54,787 bases of DNA from a virus (IMGVR_UViG_3300036790_000516:1-54787); one strand, 5' to 3'; positions 8,466 through 17,903 are shown, counted from the stretch's first letter. Notes: generated by a model from the letters alone, not told the origin. A program made the numbers and translations.

Positions 8466-11024
8466 ATGCGGACGCGGATCATCTTTGGGATCGTCGCTGT
8501 CTTGGCGGCACTGCTGCTGCCAGCGTCCGGTTTCTGCCAATTTACCAGCGTGCAGGCCCAGGTGAAAGACGCCAACGGTAAACTCTGGTCCAACTGCACC
8601 GTCAACGCGTCCTTCGTGCCATCGCCGTCGGCGACCACCCAGCCCCTGCTCAATGGGTCGACGTTCCAGACGACGGTCCCGGTCGTGCAATGCGACTCGA
8701 TGGCCAATCTCACCCTGACGCTGGCCGACAACAATCAGGTCCAGGACGGCCACACCGCCCCGCCCGCGTCCCAGTGGAATATCAACGTGGCCTCGGACTC
8801 GGTGTGCTTCGCGGGGCAGAAGTTCTACTTCAACGCGCGATTGACGATCACCGGCGGCTCACAGAACATCACCGCCGCGCTGACCGCCGACGCTCCGATC
8901 CTGCCGACCTGCGGCGGCGGCGGCGGCGGCGACTGTCCCGGCATGACCACCGCGAATCTCGCGCAGCTCTATAATCTCAGCGGCGCGTGCGCGGGCGAGA
9001 TCTGGCTTTACAACGCCCCCGACATCACGAACTTCATCGGCGCGTCCCCGGCCCCGTTCGGCCAGCCGGTAACGACGATGGACCCGGACTTTTACTCCAT
9101 CGACGACAACTGGACCGGGTGCGACGAGTGTTCGACGGGGACGCTGCGGTCAAACGACCTGCTGCTTCAGTACTATGGGACCGACAACGTGACGCTGGGC
9201 TCGTCGGTGGACGTGCAGGCCCTCGGGCAAATCGTAATGGCGGTCGGGTCCGGTTCCTTCGAGCAAGCGGCCTATAACACGAACTCGATCACCTTCACCG
9301 ACATTGCCGACGAGAACGCCGGTGCGCTCCTGGCTGCGAACTCCGTCGATACCATGCTGGGGACGCGGCTGCAAATGTACGCGGGGGATGGCAGCAACAA
9401 CTACGTCGAACTCCGCGGCCCCCCTACGCTCGCGGCGACCGGCGTCTACACCCTGCCCGACGCCCTCCCGGCGATGGATACCAGCTACTTTCTGACCAGC
9501 GACACCATGGGCATCATGTCGTGGGCGGTCGCAGGGGGCGGCGGCGGGGGAACCATCGGAGGCTCGATCGCCTCCGGCCAGCTCGCGTTCGGCGCCGCCA
9601 CCGCGAACGACATCGAAGGCACCGCCAACGCGACGCTGGACGCCTCCGGCGACATTGACCTCGCGGGCACCATCACCGGCGGCACGCTGGCGGGCGCGGG
9701 CACCGCCTGTCTGCACGTCAATAACGCAGGCGTGGTCAGTCCGGCCAGCGGCGACTGCGCGACCGGCGGTTCCGGCTCGGTGACAGAGGTCGATACGACG
9801 ACCCCGCTTGGCGGCGGCCCCATCACGACAACCGGGACGCTAACCTGCCCCACCTGCACGACCAACGCCGCCGCCCTCACCCTTCACGCCATCGTGCTGG
9901 GCGCGGGCGGGCAGGCAACGTCGGCGCTGGGCTCGCTTGGCACGTCTACGACGGTGCTGCACGGCGCGGCGGCCGGAGCCCCGTCCTTTAGCGCCGTCGG
10001 CCTGGCCACCGACGTAACCGGCCAACTCCCCATCGCCGCCGTCGGCAGCGCCGGACTGAGCGGGACCTCGCCGATCTCGATCGCATCGACCGGCGTGATC
10101 TCCTGCTCGACCTGTTCGGCGTCATCGGGAACGGTAACCAGCGTCGCCACGACCTCGCCGATCGCCGGCGGCACGATCACCTCGACCGGGACGCTTTCCT
10201 GCCCGACCTGCATCGTCGCCCCGGCGTCGCCATCGGCGGGCGTCGGCCATTTCGCAGGCTCGACCCAGACGATTACCTCCAGCGCCGTAACGCCGTCCGA
10301 CGCCGCCGGGAACACCTCCGGCTCGGGCAACTTCTGCCTGGTGACCTCCTGCGTGATGACCACGCCGAATCTGGGAACGCCGTCGGTGGTCACGCTTACC
10401 AACGGAACCAGCCTGTCGCTGGCGACCGGGGTCGCCGGCAACCTTGGCGTTACGCACCTGAACTCCGGCACCGGCGCAACCTCGTCGACGTTCTGGCGCG
10501 GCGACGGCTCCTGGGCCTCCCCGTCCGGCAGCGGCACGGTCAACTCCGGCACGCAGTTCGCGCTGGGCGTCTACGCCACCGGCGGGACGGCCATCTCCAG
10601 CGGGCCAACGCCGCCAGCGGCGAACGGGCAGTATTTCGTCGGCTACAACGTCACAGGCAGCGCGGCGGTTACGCCAGCGGCGATCCAGTCCGGTATGACG
10701 CCGACTTCGATCAATAGCGCCGCGACCGCCTACACCATCCTCTACAGCGACAACGAGCGAACCGTGCTGATCGACGTCGCCGCGAGCAACAGCGTCACCA
10801 TCACCCTGCCGACGCCGTCCTCCCTCGGCAACGCGACGTTCACCACGCGCATCGTGAATCACTCGGCGAACGCGGCGACCATCTCGGCGACGACGTTCGA
10901 CATTCAATCGGGCACGCACGGGGCGGGGTCGACGCTGACGCTGCCGTCGGGTCAGAGCTGCCAGTTGTACGTGGACTCGTTCAATTCGTCGACTTGGGAC
11001 GCCGATTGCGTGACGTTGCAATGA
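8466..11024 (+). CDS. Tail-fibre-like protein with Sec signal peptide (852 aa)
   Basis: A signal peptide ([20 protein letters not shown], cleavage after GFCQ or nearby) precedes a long beta-structured body. The middle carries the repeated tail-fibre phrase [21 protein letters not shown] and [21 protein letters not shown] followed by CPTC pairs (LTCPTC, ISCSTC, LSCPTC). The last 100 residues ([16 protein letters not shown] .. [16 protein letters not shown]) are a typical phage fibre-tip beta domain. CxxC pairs fit oxidising, extracytoplasmic folding. The next gene starts in an ATGA overlap. Receptor-binding fibre architecture is clear; the export signal is atypical for a virion fibre. Confidence 0.65.
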   Translation: MRTRIIFGIVAVLAALLLPASGFCQFTSVQAQVKDANGKLWSNCTVNASFVPSPSATTQPLLNGSTFQTTVPVVQCDSMANLTLTLADNNQVQDGHTAPPASQWNINVASDSVCFAGQKFYFNARLTITGGSQNITAALTADAPILPTCGGGGGGDCPGMTTANLAQLYNLSGACAGEIWLYNAPDITNFIGASPAPFGQPVTTMDPDFYSIDDNWTGCDECSTGTLRSNDLLLQYYGTDNVTLGSSVDVQALGQIVMAVGSGSFEQAAYNTNSITFTDIADENAGALLAANSVDTMLGTRLQMYAGDGSNNYVELRGPPTLAATGVYTLPDALPAMDTSYFLTSDTMGIMSWAVAGGGGGGTIGGSIASGQLAFGAATANDIEGTANATLDASGDIDLAGTITGGTLAGAGTACLHVNNAGVVSPASGDCATGGSGSVTEVDTTTPLGGGPITTTGTLTCPTCTTNAAALTLHAIVLGAGGQATSALGSLGTSTTVLHGAAAGAPSFSAVGLATDVTGQLPIAAVGSAGLSGTSPISIASTGVISCSTCSASSGTVTSVATTSPIAGGTITSTGTLSCPTCIVAPASPSAGVGHFAGSTQTITSSAVTPSDAAGNTSGSGNFCLVTSCVMTTPNLGTPSVVTLTNGTSLSLATGVAGNLGVTHLNSGTGATSSTFWRGDGSWASPSGSGTVNSGTQFALGVYATGGTAISSGPTPPAANGQYFVGYNVTGSAAVTPAAIQSGMTPTSINSAATAYTILYSDNERTVLIDVAASNSVTITLPTPSSLGNATFTTRIVNHSANAATISATTFDIQSGTHGAGSTLTLPSGQSCQLYVDSFNSSTWDADCVTLQ

Positions 11025-11635
11025 GAATCGCCGTCCTAGCCGCCCTCGTTATCGCCGTCGCGGCCTCGGCCGGAGCGCAGCCGCCGCCGGCCTTGGCGAC
11101 GCCGCTGGCGCTGACCGCCGTCCCCACCCCCGTCCCCACCCCGCACAGCACGATGTTGACGTGGACCGCCGGACCGCCCGTCGCTGGCGTCACCGTCGCC
11201 GGATTCAACGTCTACCGGTCGGCGACCGCAGGCGGCGAGTCCGGCACGACGCCGATCAATGGCGCGACCCCGATCCCTCCGTCGGCGACCGCCTTCACCG
11301 ACGCCACCGTCGTCGCCGGAGCAACCTCTTTCTACATCGTCGAGGCCCAATCGGCCACCGGCGCGCTTTCCCCGCCGTCGAACGAGATCCGCATCCTGAC
11401 GCCCGGCCTGACCATCACCACCGCGACCGCGACGCCCAAGGGCGCCAACACGATCTACCAGGCGTCCTGGACCGACACGCAGACGAACTCCACCTTCTAC
11501 GCGTTATTCGGCAGCGGGCGAATCGTCGCTTGGGGCGCCAATGTTTTCCATGTGTCGTGGACCGGGGCGACGCTGGCCAATCCGTACCTATCGGTGTGCG
11601 ATTCGGCGGGAAATTGCGAGACGGCCCAGCCGTGA
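11021..11635 (+). CDS. Sec-exported protein with fibronectin type III-like domain
   Basis: 204 residues, ATGA-coupled to the fibre-like gene. Signal peptide [20 protein letters not shown], a Pro-rich linker, then an FN3-like domain ([40 protein letters not shown]) and a second beta domain with a late Cys pair (CDSAGNC). FN3 modules in phages usually bind surface carbohydrate or act as spacers. Coupling to the 852-residue protein suggests both act at the same extracytoplasmic site. Confidence 0.65.
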   Translation: MRIAVLAALVIAVAASAGAQPPPALATPLALTAVPTPVPTPHSTMLTWTAGPPVAGVTVAGFNVYRSATAGGESGTTPINGATPIPPSATAFTDATVVAGATSFYIVEAQSATGALSPPSNEIRILTPGLTITTATATPKGANTIYQASWTDTQTNSTFYALFGSGRIVAWGANVFHVSWTGATLANPYLSVCDSAGNCETAQP

Positions 11636-11674
11636 AAGACGTTACAGGGGTTAACATCATCGCGGAGGGCAGTT

Positions 11675-11956
11675 TTGCGCGCATGGGTCGATACGATCAC
11701 GTTTGGCGACATCCTGATAATGGCGACGTTTATCGTTACGGCGATTCTCTCGTGGAGTAATCTCAACTGGCGGGTGACGATCATCGAAACCTGGAAGGAC
11801 GCCTACTATCACAGCGCCGAGAGGCAGGACACCAATATCAACCTGCTGCGGGAGAACGCCGCCAAGCTGACCGCGATCATCGAGGGCCAGGAGCGGCGGC
11901 TGATCCTGCTGGAAGACCGGCAACCCTATCCCGGCCAGCACCGGGCGGGCATCTGA
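11675..11956 (+). CDS. Membrane-anchored coiled-coil protein (possible lysis accessory)
   Basis: 93 residues from a TTG start with GGAGGG 7 nt upstream; ATG 11719 would give a shorter form starting inside the membrane segment. One membrane helix (ILIMATFIVTAILSW, residues 12-28) is followed by a charged helix (INLLRENAAKLTAIIEGQE). One transmembrane segment plus coiled coil, immediately upstream of two holin-like genes, resembles an i-spanin-type or anti-holin protein. This is by topology only. Confidence 0.55.
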   Translation: MRAWVDTITFGDILIMATFIVTAILSWSNLNWRVTIIETWKDAYYHSAERQDTNINLLRENAAKLTAIIEGQERRLILLEDRQPYPGQHRAGI

Positions 11957-11983
11957 GATCGAGGACGCAAAAGGAGCGATGGC

Positions 11984-12385
11984 ATGGATGTTTCCAACGT
12001 CGTTATGACCCAGTTCACGTCGAGCGCGGTCGTCGTCTACCTGATGCAGAAGGTTAAGACGGCGAAATGGTTCCCTCTGGTGCAGCAGGGACGTGCGACC
12101 GTGAATCGAATGGTCAGCATCGTCGCGGCGTTCCTGGTCGCGGTCGGCGTCTCGTGGACCTGGTCGCTCGACCAGAGCACCGGGACGCACACGCTGGTCA
12201 TCACCGGCCTGTCGGTCTACGCGCTGCTGCACGGCGCCTGGCACTGGCTCAACCAGTTCGCGCTGCAGGAGACCGTGTACCAGGCGACCGTCAACAAGGT
12301 GTCAGTGACCACCGACGCGACCGACTCGATTCCTGTTAGAGTAGCGCCCGGTGGGGCAGTCGTCGTGCCGGAGGCTAAAGCATGA
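11984..12385 (+). CDS. Holin-like membrane protein
   Basis: 133 residues with AAAAGGAGCGATGGC before the ATG. It has an N-terminal segment (FTSSAVVVYLMQKV) and two clear membrane helices (VSIVAAFLVAVGVSWTW; TLVITGLSVYALLHGAWHW), with a polar C-terminal tail. Small size, two to three membrane helices and a place next to another tiny membrane protein and muralytic candidates make a holin the best guess. The stop overlaps the next ATG (ATGA). Confidence 0.55.
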   Translation: MDVSNVVMTQFTSSAVVVYLMQKVKTAKWFPLVQQGRATVNRMVSIVAAFLVAVGVSWTWSLDQSTGTHTLVITGLSVYALLHGAWHWLNQFALQETVYQATVNKVSVTTDATDSIPVRVAPGGAVVVPEAKA

Positions 12386-12549
12386 TCTTCCAACGACCCG
12401 TACCGGGCACGCTGAACCTGATCCTCGTGGTCTTCGCCCTGGTAATGTTCGCCATCGCGGGTTTCGGCTGGCCCGCTCAGATCGAGCCGTATCGCGTAAA
12501 GTTTATCGGCGTGGGACTGTTCTTCCTGACGCTTGCAATGCTGTTCTAA
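12382..12549 (+). CDS. Two-helix membrane protein (55 aa), holin/antiholin-like
   Basis: ATGA-coupled to the holin-like gene. Two hydrophobic helices (LNLILVVFALVMFAIAGF and VKFIGVGLFFLTLAMLF) are separated by a short polar turn (WPAQIEPYR). Very small two-helix proteins beside holins are often antiholins or pinholins. It could instead be a general membrane peptide. Coding is supported by the coupling and by the following gene's ribosome site overlapping its end. Confidence 0.55.
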   Translation: MIFQRPVPGTLNLILVVFALVMFAIAGFGWPAQIEPYRVKFIGVGLFFLTLAMLF

Positions 12550-12559
12550 AGGGGACTCA

Positions 12560-13195
12560 ATGAACCGACGCACCTTTCTTAACCGTGCGGCCCGCCTAGT
12601 GGCCGCCATCGCTGTCCTTGGCGTCTCCCTGACGCTGACCGGCTGCTCGGCGCTCACCGACCTTCTCAACTGGATTCCGGTCGGCCTGCAGGCGATCTCC
12701 TCGATCCTGTCCCTGCTGTCCGGCGCGGGCGTGGTCGTCGGCCCGGCGATCTCGACGATCATCGGGCTGATCCAGGTCGGCCTGGCCGATCTGCGTCTGG
12801 CCATCGTCGAGTATCAATCGACCGTCCCGCCGCCCGCCGGAGCCCTCGCCAAGATCGACACGTTCCTCGCCGATCTGGTGTCGAACATTGGCAACGTCCT
12901 CCAGCAGCTCCCGACCGGCCCGGCGAGCATCATCACGCTGGTCGTCGGCCTGTTCGAGCTGGTGCTGTCGACGATTGAGGGCTTTTTGATGCAGATTCCG
13001 GCCGCCGCCGCTGGAGCCCTCCCTAAAACGGATGCGGTGTTCAAGCGCGGGATGACGGTCAACGGGGTCGCGGTCTCGATCGGGCCGCGCAAGAACCTGA
13101 CCCGGCGCGCCTTTATCCGCGACTACAATCGACTCGTTGACGCGGGCGGGCAGCCAGGGGCCGCGTTGCCTGAGTCGCTGGCGCAGCATCTATGA
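12560..13195 (+). CDS. Putative phage lipoprotein (211 aa)
   Basis: Start preceded by AAAGGGGACTCA. The N-terminus has a basic NRRTFLNRAAR region, a hydrophobic helix and a lipobox LTGC (Cys29-31), so lipidation by signal peptidase II is likely. The twin Arg is only partly Tat-like. The mature protein contains several long hydrophobic/amphipathic helices (IPVGLQAISSILSLLSGAGVV; SIITLVVGLFELVLSTIEGF) and a basic C-terminus. Position near holins would fit an outer-membrane lysis or superinfection-exclusion lipoprotein. Family unknown. Confidence 0.6.
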   Translation: MNRRTFLNRAARLVAAIAVLGVSLTLTGCSALTDLLNWIPVGLQAISSILSLLSGAGVVVGPAISTIIGLIQVGLADLRLAIVEYQSTVPPPAGALAKIDTFLADLVSNIGNVLQQLPTGPASIITLVVGLFELVLSTIEGFLMQIPAAAAGALPKTDAVFKRGMTVNGVAVSIGPRKNLTRRAFIRDYNRLVDAGGQPGAALPESLAQHL

Positions 13196-13890
13196 GCCGG
13201 CGGCGCGGAGCCCGGCCCTCCCCCCGGCACACTCTCGCAGCGGCATCGCCTCATCGCATTCTAGGCGCGACGCCAACGCGGTTCATCCGGCGGCCGGCGA
13301 ACCTGTCCATGTGGCTCAACGACGTGGACGGGGATTGCGTCACCGCCGAGGAGGCGTTCGCCAAGGGGATCGCGCCCGGCGTTTTCATCGGCGACGCCAC
13401 GGTTAGAGTCTGGGCGGCGGCCAACGACGTTCTGAATGGTACCGACCTCATCACCGTTCTCAAATTGATGCAGACGACGGGATTCGCGCAGAACGGGAGT
13501 GTCTACGACGACGGTTCGCCCGTGTCCGTCGATTGGACCAACGTTTCGGTTCTCCAAAACGCCATCGTTCAAGGCCCCGTCAAGATCGGGGTCGCTGGCG
13601 ATCAACTGGAGACCGCCGTACCGGACCCTCCAACGAACGGATGGCTGGCGACCGGTTTCACGCCCGACGCCAACCTCGATCATTGCGTGTCCCTGTGCGG
13701 ATACGGGCCGATCTGGTGGCTGCTGAACGTACTGGGGACGGGAGCGAACCCCGGACCCGTCCAGGAGGCCCCCGGCTACGCGCTGTTCACCTGGAACTCC
13801 ATCGGCGTGATCGACGCGCCCTCGCTCAACGCGATTTGCGGCGAGGCGTGGTTGCGCAGCCCGACAACGCTTTGGACCTCAAAGCGGTGA
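13192..13890 (+). CDS. Papain-like cysteine peptidase-fold protein
   Basis: 232 residues, ATGA-coupled to the lipoprotein. After a basic leader it has DGDCVTAEEA (Cys49), DHCVSLCGYG (His164) and FTWNSIG (Asn202). These are the Cys, His-x-GYG and W-N-S landmarks of papain-like (C1-type) folds, in order. Phages carry a family of such proteins with a GDC motif, usually of unknown substrate. No clear signal peptide. Possible roles are virion maturation, cleavage of host surface protein, or lysis. Fold assignment is fairly good; substrate unknown. Confidence 0.55.
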   Translation: MSRRRGARPSPRHTLAAASPHRILGATPTRFIRRPANLSMWLNDVDGDCVTAEEAFAKGIAPGVFIGDATVRVWAAANDVLNGTDLITVLKLMQTTGFAQNGSVYDDGSPVSVDWTNVSVLQNAIVQGPVKIGVAGDQLETAVPDPPTNGWLATGFTPDANLDHCVSLCGYGPIWWLLNVLGTGANPGPVQEAPGYALFTWNSIGVIDAPSLNAICGEAWLRSPTTLWTSKR

Positions 13891-13932
13891 CGGCGCGACG
13901 CCCGCGTAGTAGAATCCGCGCGAGGTACGGCG

Positions 13933-14487
13933 ATGGCTTTTCGCAAGGACCACGATCAGGGATTGCATCATCTCGAAGAAAAGGTCAACCGTCTTGAGGA
14001 GCGCGTCGATTCAGACGAGCGTCTCAATCATCGCAGGTTCGCGGAACTGGACGCGCGGGTCACAGCGCTAGAGGCCGCGGCCAGCGATGTCCGGTTCATC
14101 ACAATCGTTCAAAACGTCCCCAATGGAGGCTCCACCATGGCTAAGCAGCGCAGATTCGCGGCAGTCGCAACGGTAGGCGTCAACGCAGGCTCGATCGGCA
14201 ACTTTTCGGCAATCCCGTCCCCGGCGGCTTCGGCCTTTGCGACCCCGCCGGTCTTCTCATCCGACAATCCGCTCGCGGTCGTGAGCATCGATACGACCGA
14301 TCCCACCGGCGCGACGGTCAACGTCGCCGTCGATCCCACCGCTACCGGCAGCTTCAACCTGTCGGCAACCTATGCCAATCCCGACGGGGTCGTAGCGACC
14401 GCCGGAACGCTGAACGTCCCGATTCTCGCCGGTCCGCCGCCGCCTCCGGTCGACGTGACCTCCATCACGATTCAGCAGAACTCCTAA
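13933..14487 (+). CDS. Coiled-coil plus Ig-like domain protein, with possible nested second product
   Basis: 184 residues: an N-terminal coiled coil (HHLEEKVNRLEERVDSDERL, residues 10-55), then a beta domain (residues 75-175; SIDTTDPTGATVNVAVDPTA..) ending in a Pro6-type linker. A second in-frame ATG at 14137 is preceded by GGAGG at the right distance and would make a 116-residue beta-domain-only product. The coiled coil suggests a trimer, as in fibre or adaptor proteins. It sits directly before the glycosidase gene. Confidence 0.55.
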   Translation: MAFRKDHDQGLHHLEEKVNRLEERVDSDERLNHRRFAELDARVTALEAAASDVRFITIVQNVPNGGSTMAKQRRFAAVATVGVNAGSIGNFSAIPSPAASAFATPPVFSSDNPLAVVSIDTTDPTGATVNVAVDPTATGSFNLSATYANPDGVVATAGTLNVPILAGPPPPPVDVTSITIQQNS

Positions 14488-14522
14488 CCGTTTTAACCGT
14501 CTGGGCAGGGAGGGCAAGCGGC

Positions 14523-17327
14523 ATGGTTCGACGATTGCGCTGGATGATCCTATCGCTTGCCCTTTTCCTTCCCTCGCCCGCCCACGCCCAGACCGCCACC
14601 GTGACCTGGGGCACGACGTACCAAACGATCCAAGGCTTCGGCGCCGGAAACAACTATATCGGCGCGGCCATGAATCCCTACGACAGCCTTCTCATCGGGA
14701 CGCTGGGGTACTCCTCGCTGCGAATGAGCATCCCCCTGGGGACCAGCTGCAACTCGGTTTCCTCGGGCTGCGCGACCGGCCAAGACAGCGTAACCGATGC
14801 TCAGGCGATGGTGGCCTCGGGCGGCCAGGTCTGGGCCTATAACAACCAATGCACCATCGCCAATTACACGACCTACGCCACACAGGCGTCAAACTTCATC
14901 GCCAGCCTCGCCAATTTCGAAAGCGTTTCCCTGGCCTCGGTCAGCGTACTGAACGAGCCGGACATCGGCAGCTGCGTGCAGGGCGTCGTGGCGTCGGGTT
15001 CCGACGTTGACACCATCGTCCGAAACTTCGGCAGCGCCCTGTCGTCCGCCGGGCAAAGCACCCTGATCATGATGCCGGAGTCGTCCCTCTACAGTTCGCT
15101 GACCGGCGTGGCGGGAACCTGCGCGGGAGACTCCGGCTGCTTTAACCTGGTTGGAGTCGTCGCCTACCATGGGTACGACGCGCCCTCCTCGCCTGCCGAT
15201 CCTTATGGCAATCCGCCCGTGATGTGGGAGACGGAAGCTTCTGCGGGTCCCGGCTACGGTCCGAATGCCCCTGGCTGTTCCGGCGGCCAGTGGTGTCCGA
15301 CGATTGCCGATGCCCTCATGTGGGCAGGACTTGTGGACGACGCCATGGCCGCCGGCAACAGCGCCTACCATTACTTCTGGTTTGTGGACCCCGACAACGG
15401 TTTCGACGGCTGCAACACCTGCAATTTTGCGCTGATCAATCCCACGGAAAGCACGCCCATTTCGATTCGCGCCTATGCAATCGCGCAGTGGGCCAAGTTC
15501 GTGCGGCCGGGTTGGGTGCGCATCGACGTTACCCACAATCCACTGAGCGGAGTGACCTGCACGGCCTTCAAGGACCCCGGGGGCAGCGGAAAGTTCGCCA
15601 TCGTCTGCCCGAACCAAAACGGTTCGAGCCGGGGGATCGCGTACAATTTTTCCGGATTCACAGCCGCGTCCGTGACGCCCTACATAACCGACTCGACCAG
15701 GACGGTCACCGCGCAGACGCCGATCGCCGCCGGAAGTTCGTTCTCCGCAACGCTTGCGGCGGATAGCGTGACGACATTCTTTGGCACCAGCGGCGCTCCG
15801 CCTCCGCCGACGACCACTTTCTACGCATCGACGTCCAGCGGAAGCGACTCGAACGCCGGAACCAGGACGAGCCCCTGGTATCACATCCCAGGCATGACTG
15901 GCGTCACGGGCGTTCCGGCTGCGCACACCGTCGCGGCTGGTGACAGCTACATCCTCAAGGGTGGCGATACCTGGCCTGCCGCGGCCTTCCCGATGCAGCA
16001 GGTGTTTACGGGCAGCAGCTCCAGCACGTCGCCCGTCGGTTGCACCGGGTCGGGCTGCATTTACATCGGCGTGGACCAAACGTGGTTCACCGGAGGCTCG
16101 TGGACGAGGCCAATCTTTAACGGCGGCAACACGCAAGTCGGAACCTATCCGGGCGGAATTCAGAGCGTGGTCGACCTCTATGGCGGCTACTTCGTCCTCG
16201 ACAACATCGAGTTCACCGGCTGGTGGCAGACCGTCAACACGGCGACCACCTGGTCGATCATCAGCATTCGCGCGAGCCAAACCGAGGTAAGGAACAACTA
16301 CATTCACGGCTGGGGGCACGGCGGCACGGCCACGGAGGACAATGCGAGGTTCATCAGCAGCGGCGCGAGCTGCCCGCCTGACATGACCAGCGAGATTGAC
16401 AGCAACGCGATCGACGGTGCCGATACCACGATGGACATGGGCTTTGGCATGGGCGTCGCGGAAGGCTACGTCTATAACAACTATGTCGCGGACACCGTGA
16501 CGCTGATGTTCGGAACCGCTCGCTACTGGTTCGGCAACACGCTGATCGACTCCGGCCCCGACGCGTTCGACCCCGGCTCCCATGGAAATGTGATCGAATC
16601 CGCCGGCTGCCAGATGATCGCGTTCAATAACTACAGCAACGGGGCATACCTCGGGTCGAGCTTCTTCAACACGCCGGTGGACGGCAGCGTCGACTATGAC
16701 TTCAACAACGTGCTGGTCAACCAGGACGGCGTGCAGGCGATTCAGGTGGACGGAGATGGCCTCTCGACGGGCGCTGGATCGGGAATCTACATTTTCAACA
16801 ACATCCTGCAAGAAGGCGCGGCTCAGGGTGGCAATCCGATCAGCCTTCCCACGCGCGGCGGCACGCTGCCGTTCGCCACCATCTACAACAATTTCATGAT
16901 CGCGACAAACGCCACGGTCAACCCAGGCAGCCACACAACGACCATCACGCAATCGAACCAACTGGGCGTCACCAATGCAGCAGCGGCATCGGACGGGTAC
17001 ACGTTCAGCGGAGCCTATCCATTCCTCTCCCCACGTTCATCCTCGCCGACGGTTGCGACGGGCCAGACGGCATCCACCATGAACGCCATTTGTTCCGGGA
17101 TTCCTTCCACAGCGCTGGCTCCAGCAGCAACAGCCTGCCGGAGCGATTCGGCTGTCGGCGTGGGCTACAGAACCACAAACCACACGGTGATCGTCCCGAA
17201 CCGCACGGCGCTTCTGAGGCCCGGTAGCGGCCCGTGGGACATTGGCGCATATCAATTTTCGAGTACGCCGCCGCCGCCGCCGTCGGCGCCGCCGCCCCCG
17301 ACGGGGCTCAAGGGAGTGCCGTTCTGA
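14523..17327 (+). CDS. Secreted GH30-type glycoside hydrolase fused to a parallel beta-helix
   Basis: 934 residues. A signal peptide (MILSLALFLPSPAHAQ) leads to a GH30-like catalytic domain: TYQTIQGFGAGNNY near residues 28-41, acid/base Glu145 in LNEPD, and nucleophile Glu238 in WETEAS. A C-terminal beta-sandwich follows to about residue 425. From residue 433 (FYASTSSGSDSNAGT) a right-handed beta-helix with Asn-rich turns (IRASQTEVRNNYIHG..) runs to about 910, then a Pro-rich tail. Several close Cys pairs (CAGDSGC, CSGGQWC, CNTC) suit oxidised folding. GH30 enzymes cleave xylan or beta-linked glucans/glucosides; the helix probably binds or cuts polysaccharide. Likely an exopolysaccharide depolymerase, exported rather than, or as well as, virion-borne. 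Confidence 0.7.
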   Translation: MVRRLRWMILSLALFLPSPAHAQTATVTWGTTYQTIQGFGAGNNYIGAAMNPYDSLLIGTLGYSSLRMSIPLGTSCNSVSSGCATGQDSVTDAQAMVASGGQVWAYNNQCTIANYTTYATQASNFIASLANFESVSLASVSVLNEPDIGSCVQGVVASGSDVDTIVRNFGSALSSAGQSTLIMMPESSLYSSLTGVAGTCAGDSGCFNLVGVVAYHGYDAPSSPADPYGNPPVMWETEASAGPGYGPNAPGCSGGQWCPTIADALMWAGLVDDAMAAGNSAYHYFWFVDPDNGFDGCNTCNFALINPTESTPISIRAYAIAQWAKFVRPGWVRIDVTHNPLSGVTCTAFKDPGGSGKFAIVCPNQNGSSRGIAYNFSGFTAASVTPYITDSTRTVTAQTPIAAGSSFSATLAADSVTTFFGTSGAPPPPTTTFYASTSSGSDSNAGTRTSPWYHIPGMTGVTGVPAAHTVAAGDSYILKGGDTWPAAAFPMQQVFTGSSSSTSPVGCTGSGCIYIGVDQTWFTGGSWTRPIFNGGNTQVGTYPGGIQSVVDLYGGYFVLDNIEFTGWWQTVNTATTWSIISIRASQTEVRNNYIHGWGHGGTATEDNARFISSGASCPPDMTSEIDSNAIDGADTTMDMGFGMGVAEGYVYNNYVADTVTLMFGTARYWFGNTLIDSGPDAFDPGSHGNVIESAGCQMIAFNNYSNGAYLGSSFFNTPVDGSVDYDFNNVLVNQDGVQAIQVDGDGLSTGAGSGIYIFNNILQEGAAQGGNPISLPTRGGTLPFATIYNNFMIATNATVNPGSHTTTITQSNQLGVTNAAAASDGYTFSGAYPFLSPRSSSPTVATGQTASTMNAICSGIPSTALAPAATACRSDSAVGVGYRTTNHTVIVPNRTALLRPGSGPWDIGAYQFSSTPPPPPSAPPPPTGLKGVPF

Positions 17328-17351
17328 TCGCCGATACGCGACGCCGATCCG

Positions 17352-17777
17352 ATGCCCTGGACCTACCAAATCGTCAACGGAGGGATGCGCTGGCCCGCCG
17401 GGAATCTCCTCGCGCAAGGGTATAGCGGCGCGCCAGGGGCAGTGAACAATCCCGCGATGATCGCCGTCGCCGATTACGGGCCGATCCCGGTCGGCGCGTG
17501 GGAGATCGGCGCGCCCTATGACGACGCCGAGACCGGACCGTTTACGCTGCCGCTCACGCCGACCGCTACGACCGAGACGTTCGGGCGAACCGGATTCAAG
17601 ATCCACGGGGACGACATCGCGCTGGCGGGACTGGAGAGGGCGTCAAAAGGATGCATCGTGCTCGGGAGGTTCGCGCGGGAGGCGATCTGGGCGAACGAGG
17701 ACCGGCGGCTGAACGTCGTAGCGGCGTCGGCGCTGGAGACGACGATGCCCGCGCTACCGGTCGAGGAGATAACTTAG
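17352..17777 (+). CDS. L,D-transpeptidase-like (DUF2778/YkuD-type) peptidoglycan enzyme
   Basis: 141 residues without signal peptide. The catalytic signature FKIHGDD (His85) and SKGCIVL (Cys101) is that of the YkuD/DUF2778 cysteine enzymes, including L,D-transpeptidases and toxin-like carboxypeptidases that act on peptidoglycan stem peptides. The IPVGAWEIG turn before it is typical. As the last gene of the late operon and the only muralytic signature seen in the genome, it is the best endolysin candidate, working with the holin-like proteins at 12 kb. It converges on, and overlaps by 24 bp, the leftward 17754-17903 gene. Confidence 0.6.
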   Translation: MPWTYQIVNGGMRWPAGNLLAQGYSGAPGAVNNPAMIAVADYGPIPVGAWEIGAPYDDAETGPFTLPLTPTATTETFGRTGFKIHGDDIALAGLERASKGCIVLGRFAREAIWANEDRRLNVVAASALETTMPALPVEEIT

Positions 17778-17903
17778 CGCCCACGACACCACGAACGCGG
17801 CGCCGACACAGAGCGCCAGGTCGACCGTTACGACGACCGCCCAGAACGCCGCCTGCCGCCAGCCGTTCCACGGGAGATCGTCGTTGTCGGACATCGCAGT
17901 CAT
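17754..17903 (-). CDS. Single-pass membrane peptide (49 aa)
   Basis: The start overlaps the helicase stop in an ATGA junction. A short polar N-terminus (MTAMSDNDDLPWNGWRQ) is followed by about 30 hydrophobic residues (AAFWAVVVTVDLALCVGAAF and on) and ends LLDR. It overlaps the 3' end of the convergent L,D-transpeptidase-like gene. Could be a holin-like or regulatory membrane peptide. No family recognised. Confidence 0.5.
   Translation of the reverse strand: MTAMSDNDDLPWNGWRQAAFWAVVVTVDLALCVGAAFVVSWALSYLLDR

Noticed and set aside
14889-16961. 690-residue open frame on the minus strand
   Set aside because: Antisense shadow of the GH30/beta-helix gene. Its Arg/Ala/Val-rich low-complexity product has no domains, and the plus-strand frame has signal peptide and catalytic motifs.
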